A stretch of 64,000 nt of DNA from Roseibium sp. HPY-6 (GTDB taxonomy: Bacteria > Pseudomonadota > Alphaproteobacteria > Rhizobiales > Stappiaceae): contig NZ_JBEWCD010000001.1 of NCBI RefSeq assembly GCF_040530035.1, positions 1,736,001-1,800,000 of the forward strand, given 5' to 3'. The notes beneath the pieces were generated by a model. It saw only the letters and a list, made by a program, of their open reading frames with translations, had not been told where the DNA came from and made no database searches. Shown here piece by piece: positions 62,327 to 64,000 of the stretch. The position numbers and the translations under genes are program-made. Position 1 is the stretch's first letter. Each line of letters opens with the position of its first letter.

Positions 62327-62785
62327 TCAGGAAATCCGTTCCGGCAGCCCGCGTCCGTTGTTCCACCAGCGGTTCGGATTGGCACTATCCGGATTGTAGG
62401 CCGCCCTGCTCGCCCAGTCTTCGCGCAGGAATATCACCGGTTCCTCGTAGTGATGGACGTATAGGATCGCATCCATCACCTTCTCCAGGATTTCCAAATC
62501 TCGCTCGATGGAAATCTTGAGTTCAACCATCGGATAGGTCTCTGTTGAGCCTGCTTCAAATGCGTCCACATGGGTGGTTGTCGTCGAACCCGGCTCCGGT
62601 TGCGCCGTTTCCTTGCCGACGGCGGAGATGCTTGCGTTGCGTTGGTAACGGCCAAACCGCAACGGATAGACCTTTTTGACCTCATCCAGGATCCGGTCGG
62701 TATCTTCCGGCAATGTCTGGATTTCCAGTGTCCAGACCGGTACGAAAGTTCCCGAATTCGCCTTGTATTCTTGCAAACTACTCAT
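62327..62785 (-). CDS. conserved-looking hypothetical protein
   Basis: I do not recognise this 152-residue soluble protein. It has a mixed alpha/beta composition with Trp- and Tyr-rich blocks (VPVWTLEIQTLPEDTDRILDEVKKVYPLRFGRYQRN in sections over residues 15-52, YVHHYEEPVIFLREDWAS near 115 and NPNRWWNNGRG near 140). Residues 75-105 hold ETYPMVELKISIERDLEILEKVMD in two pieces, like a dodecin- or NGG1-type small fold, though I cannot confirm this. GGAG lies eight bases before the ATG at 62785. Divergent from the GbsR gene. Confidence 0.7.
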   Translation of the reverse strand: MSSLQEYKANSGTFVPVWTLEIQTLPEDTDRILDEVKKVYPLRFGRYQRNASISAVGKETAQPEPGSTTTTHVDAFEAGSTETYPMVELKISIERDLEILEKVMDAILYVHHYEEPVIFLREDWASRAAYNPDSANPNRWWNNGRGLPERIS

Positions 62786-63017
62786 TGGCGACACTCCAAA
62801 TCAAACGCCTATGTTCCCACTTTGTTCCTATTCCTTCCGAGGATCAACCATTCCTTCGCCCGCTCCACAGCTGTTGTTCACTTGCTTGGCGTGATTGGAC
62901 CCTGGGCCCAGCGCTCCAGGACTACCCGTAAATGTATTACCCCACGTGTCTGAGAGAGTGACGCTGATGCGAACCACACCTGGCGTGGGGGTTGACTCTC
63001 GTTCAATATAGTCCGAT

Positions 63018-63037
63018 ATTTCTGTCATGACAGAAAT
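63018..63037. promoter_or_regulatory. perfect 20-bp palindrome centred on the gbsR-type start codon
   Basis: ATTTCTGTCATGACAGAAAT is a perfect 20-base palindrome whose central CATG contains the start codon of the regulator. A second copy with 15 of 20 matching bases lies at 63607-63626 upstream of the next gene. Binding here would block both transcription and translation initiation. Confidence 0.75.
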
Positions 63038-63584
63038 TACCGACAAAAACGACGCAAGCGCAAAATCTCAGTTCATTCTTTATTGGGGCGATATGGGCAG
63101 CCAATGGGGGGTCAACCGCTCCGTCGCCCAGATCCATGCTCTGCTCTACCTGAGCACGAAGCCGCTAAACGCGGAACAAATATCAGAAGAGCTTGGGATT
63201 GCACGATCGAACGTTTCCAACTCCTTGAAGGAGCTTGTCGGCTGGCGGCTGATTCAGCGGGTTCCGGTCGCCGGTGACCGGCGGGAACATTTCGTTGCAG
63301 AAACGGACGTGTGGGAAATGGCCCTTCTTATCGCGCGGGGTCGCAAGGAGCGGGAGATAGACCCCGCAATCCGCGCAATCGACATGTGCGTTTCGCAGGC
63401 CGAGAATGAAAAGAACCTCGATCCCGACGTTCTCAAGCGTATGCATGCCATGCAGGACTTTCTGACAACCGCTGATCGCTGGTCGGCTCAGATGCTGAGC
63501 GTTCCAAAATCCAATCTGGCGGCCTTGATGAAAATGGGAAACAAGGTTCTGACCCTTTTGAAGATCGGCGGCAAAACGAAGTAG
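63027..63584 (+). CDS. GbsR/MarR-family transcriptional regulator
   Basis: A 185-residue winged-helix regulator of the GbsR type. The N-terminal helix reads FILYWGDMGSQWGVNRSVAQIHALLYL, and the recognition region is LNAEQISEELGIARSNVSNSLKEL (about 48-71) followed by RVPVAGDRREHF as wing; a helical dimerisation tail follows. It sits inside its own probable operator: a perfect palindrome covers its start codon. A second operator copy in front of the DUF4166 gene suggests it controls that gene too. Confidence 0.93.
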   Translation: MTEITDKNDASAKSQFILYWGDMGSQWGVNRSVAQIHALLYLSTKPLNAEQISEELGIARSNVSNSLKELVGWRLIQRVPVAGDRREHFVAETDVWEMALLIARGRKEREIDPAIRAIDMCVSQAENEKNLDPDVLKRMHAMQDFLTTADRWSAQMLSVPKSNLAALMKMGNKVLTLLKIGGKTK

Positions 63585-63606
63585 GTGTAAATTTTTTTGA
63601 TCGTTA

Positions 63607-63626
63607 ATTTCTCTTTCTACAGAAAT
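63607..63626 (+). promoter_or_regulatory. second copy of the GbsR-type operator
   Basis: ATTTCTCTTTCTACAGAAAT matches the palindrome at 63018-63037 at 15 of 20 positions, with both outer arms ATTTCT and ACAGAAAT kept. It lies 28 bases before the next start codon. Confidence 0.6.
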
Positions 63627-63653
63627 AACGGACTTAACTGGAAAGGATGTAAG

Positions 63654-64000
63654 ATGCAGCATGATACCGCTGCCCGGCATTGTGACATCGTTCTCGACAC
63701 CCGTTTCCGGGACCTTTTGGGCGAAGCTGCATGGAACGCACTCCCGATTTCGGTCCGCAAACGCTTCGGCAAGCGCCTGAGAGGTGGGGCAAGCGTTGTC
63801 TATCAGGGTGAAGTTGTCGCGATGCGCCGAACCTTCCCCGGATATGTGCTGTCACAGCTTGCGCGGCTCGTTGGCGGCCCTTTGCCACACGACATGTCCT
63901 CTCTTCGGCAACCGGCTGTCGTCACGGTCACCGAGGACTGCGCCGGGGAAGGTCAATTCTGGATCCGCCAGTATGGCCGCGCGACCGGCTTTCCGCAGGT
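63654..64000 (+). CDS. DUF4166-like protein, N-terminal part (runs off the window)
   Basis: A new frame starts at the ATG at 63654 after AAAGGATGT and is open to the window edge, giving 115 residues. They include FRDLLGEAAWNALPISVRKRFG, LRGGASVVYQGEV, LARLVGGPLPHD and FWIRQYGRATGFPQV, the pattern of DUF4166 proteins (LLG - Lp - vr - G - G.P - W.R.fg). It is preceded by a copy of the operator at the GbsR-type regulator start, so the two genes are probably co-regulated. Function of the family is unknown. Confidence 0.75.
   Translation, partial: MQHDTAARHCDIVLDTRFRDLLGEAAWNALPISVRKRFGKRLRGGASVVYQGEVVAMRRTFPGYVLSQLARLVGGPLPHDMSSLRQPAVVTVTEDCAGEGQFWIRQYGRATGFPQ

Noticed and set aside
62828..63046. 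A 72-codon minus-strand frame in the gap before the hypothetical gene
   Set aside because: No ribosome-binding site and no recognised family; it overlaps the operator and the start of the GbsR gene. It could be a scrap of an older gene, but I cannot support it.
1..64000. Search by eye for tRNA, rRNA, insertion sequences, integrase or attachment repeats
   Set aside because: No cloverleaf-like gene, transposase motif or flanking direct repeats seen; a covariance-model scan would be needed to exclude small RNAs.

Overview
The window is about 64 kb of a moderately GC-rich chromosome or large replicon from an alphaproteobacterium, most likely a marine Hyphomicrobiales member of the Stappia/Roseibium (Labrenzia) type. 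This rests on gene content: a rhizobial-style galactoglucan (EPS II) locus, a TRAP transporter, phenylacetate genes, a DUF1272/GlxA/GbsR gene set and many LysR/TetR/GntR regulators. It is inference, because no rRNA or other marker gene is present. I see no tRNA, rRNA, CRISPR array, insertion sequence or phage gene.

Layout. 1-4.1 kb: the N-terminal part of glycogen phosphorylase (minus strand, cut by the window edge), then a two-gene operon of a P-loop protein and a degenerate ABC-exporter-like protein whose ATPase motifs are all lost. 4.2-7.1 kb: a secreted subtilisin-like peptidase with an Asp/Ser/Asn-rich tract, divergent from an ECF sigma factor and its membrane anti-sigma factor. 7.2-12.6 kb: a 2-oxoglutarate/Fe(II) oxygenase with a divergent LysR, galE, and an acyl-CoA dehydrogenase with a divergent LysR. 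12.7-35.8 kb: a large exopolysaccharide locus. Its right part follows the order I recall for the Sinorhizobium meliloti EPS II genes: glycosyltransferase (wgcA), MarR regulator (wggR), type I secretion ATPase and adaptor (wgdA, wgdB), secreted RTX protein (wgeA), then seven genes of glycosyltransferase, methyltransferase, membrane and pyruvyltransferase type (wgeB-H). A second operon to the left carries an unknown protein, a double glycosyltransferase, a second pyruvyltransferase and a Tat-exported GH16 glycanase. 36.0-37.5 kb: a soluble PAS-PAS chemoreceptor.

37.8-48.2 kb: aromatic and amine catabolism. A Rieske oxygenase with its TetR, a copper amine oxidase with an AraC regulator, then paaN divergent from paaG-paaI-paaK, followed by a PaaR-type TetR. 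The ring epoxidase and the phenylacetaldehyde dehydrogenase are not in the window. 48.3-54.5 kb: a GntR regulator with an RraA-like aldolase, divergent from a short-chain dehydrogenase and a DctPQM TRAP transporter; a repeated 9-mer in the three intergenic gaps suggests common control. 54.5-64 kb: accessory genes: a decayed SUMF1-type fragment, an MFS transporter, a phosphatase-like protein, a DUF1272 protein, a GlxA-type regulator, a DUF4240 protein, a TetR, a class III adenylate cyclase, a hypothetical protein, and a GbsR-type regulator with a DUF4166 gene that share a 20-bp operator.

The genes fit together as a lifestyle of surface polysaccharide production (galE for UDP-galactose, EPS operons, RTX protein and its exporter, glycanase) combined with scavenging of aromatic amines and organic acids. 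The most interesting points are the EPS II-like synteny with its unfamiliar proteins and candidate WggR-type operator, the pseudo-ABC protein, and several regulator-operator pairs readable directly from palindromes.
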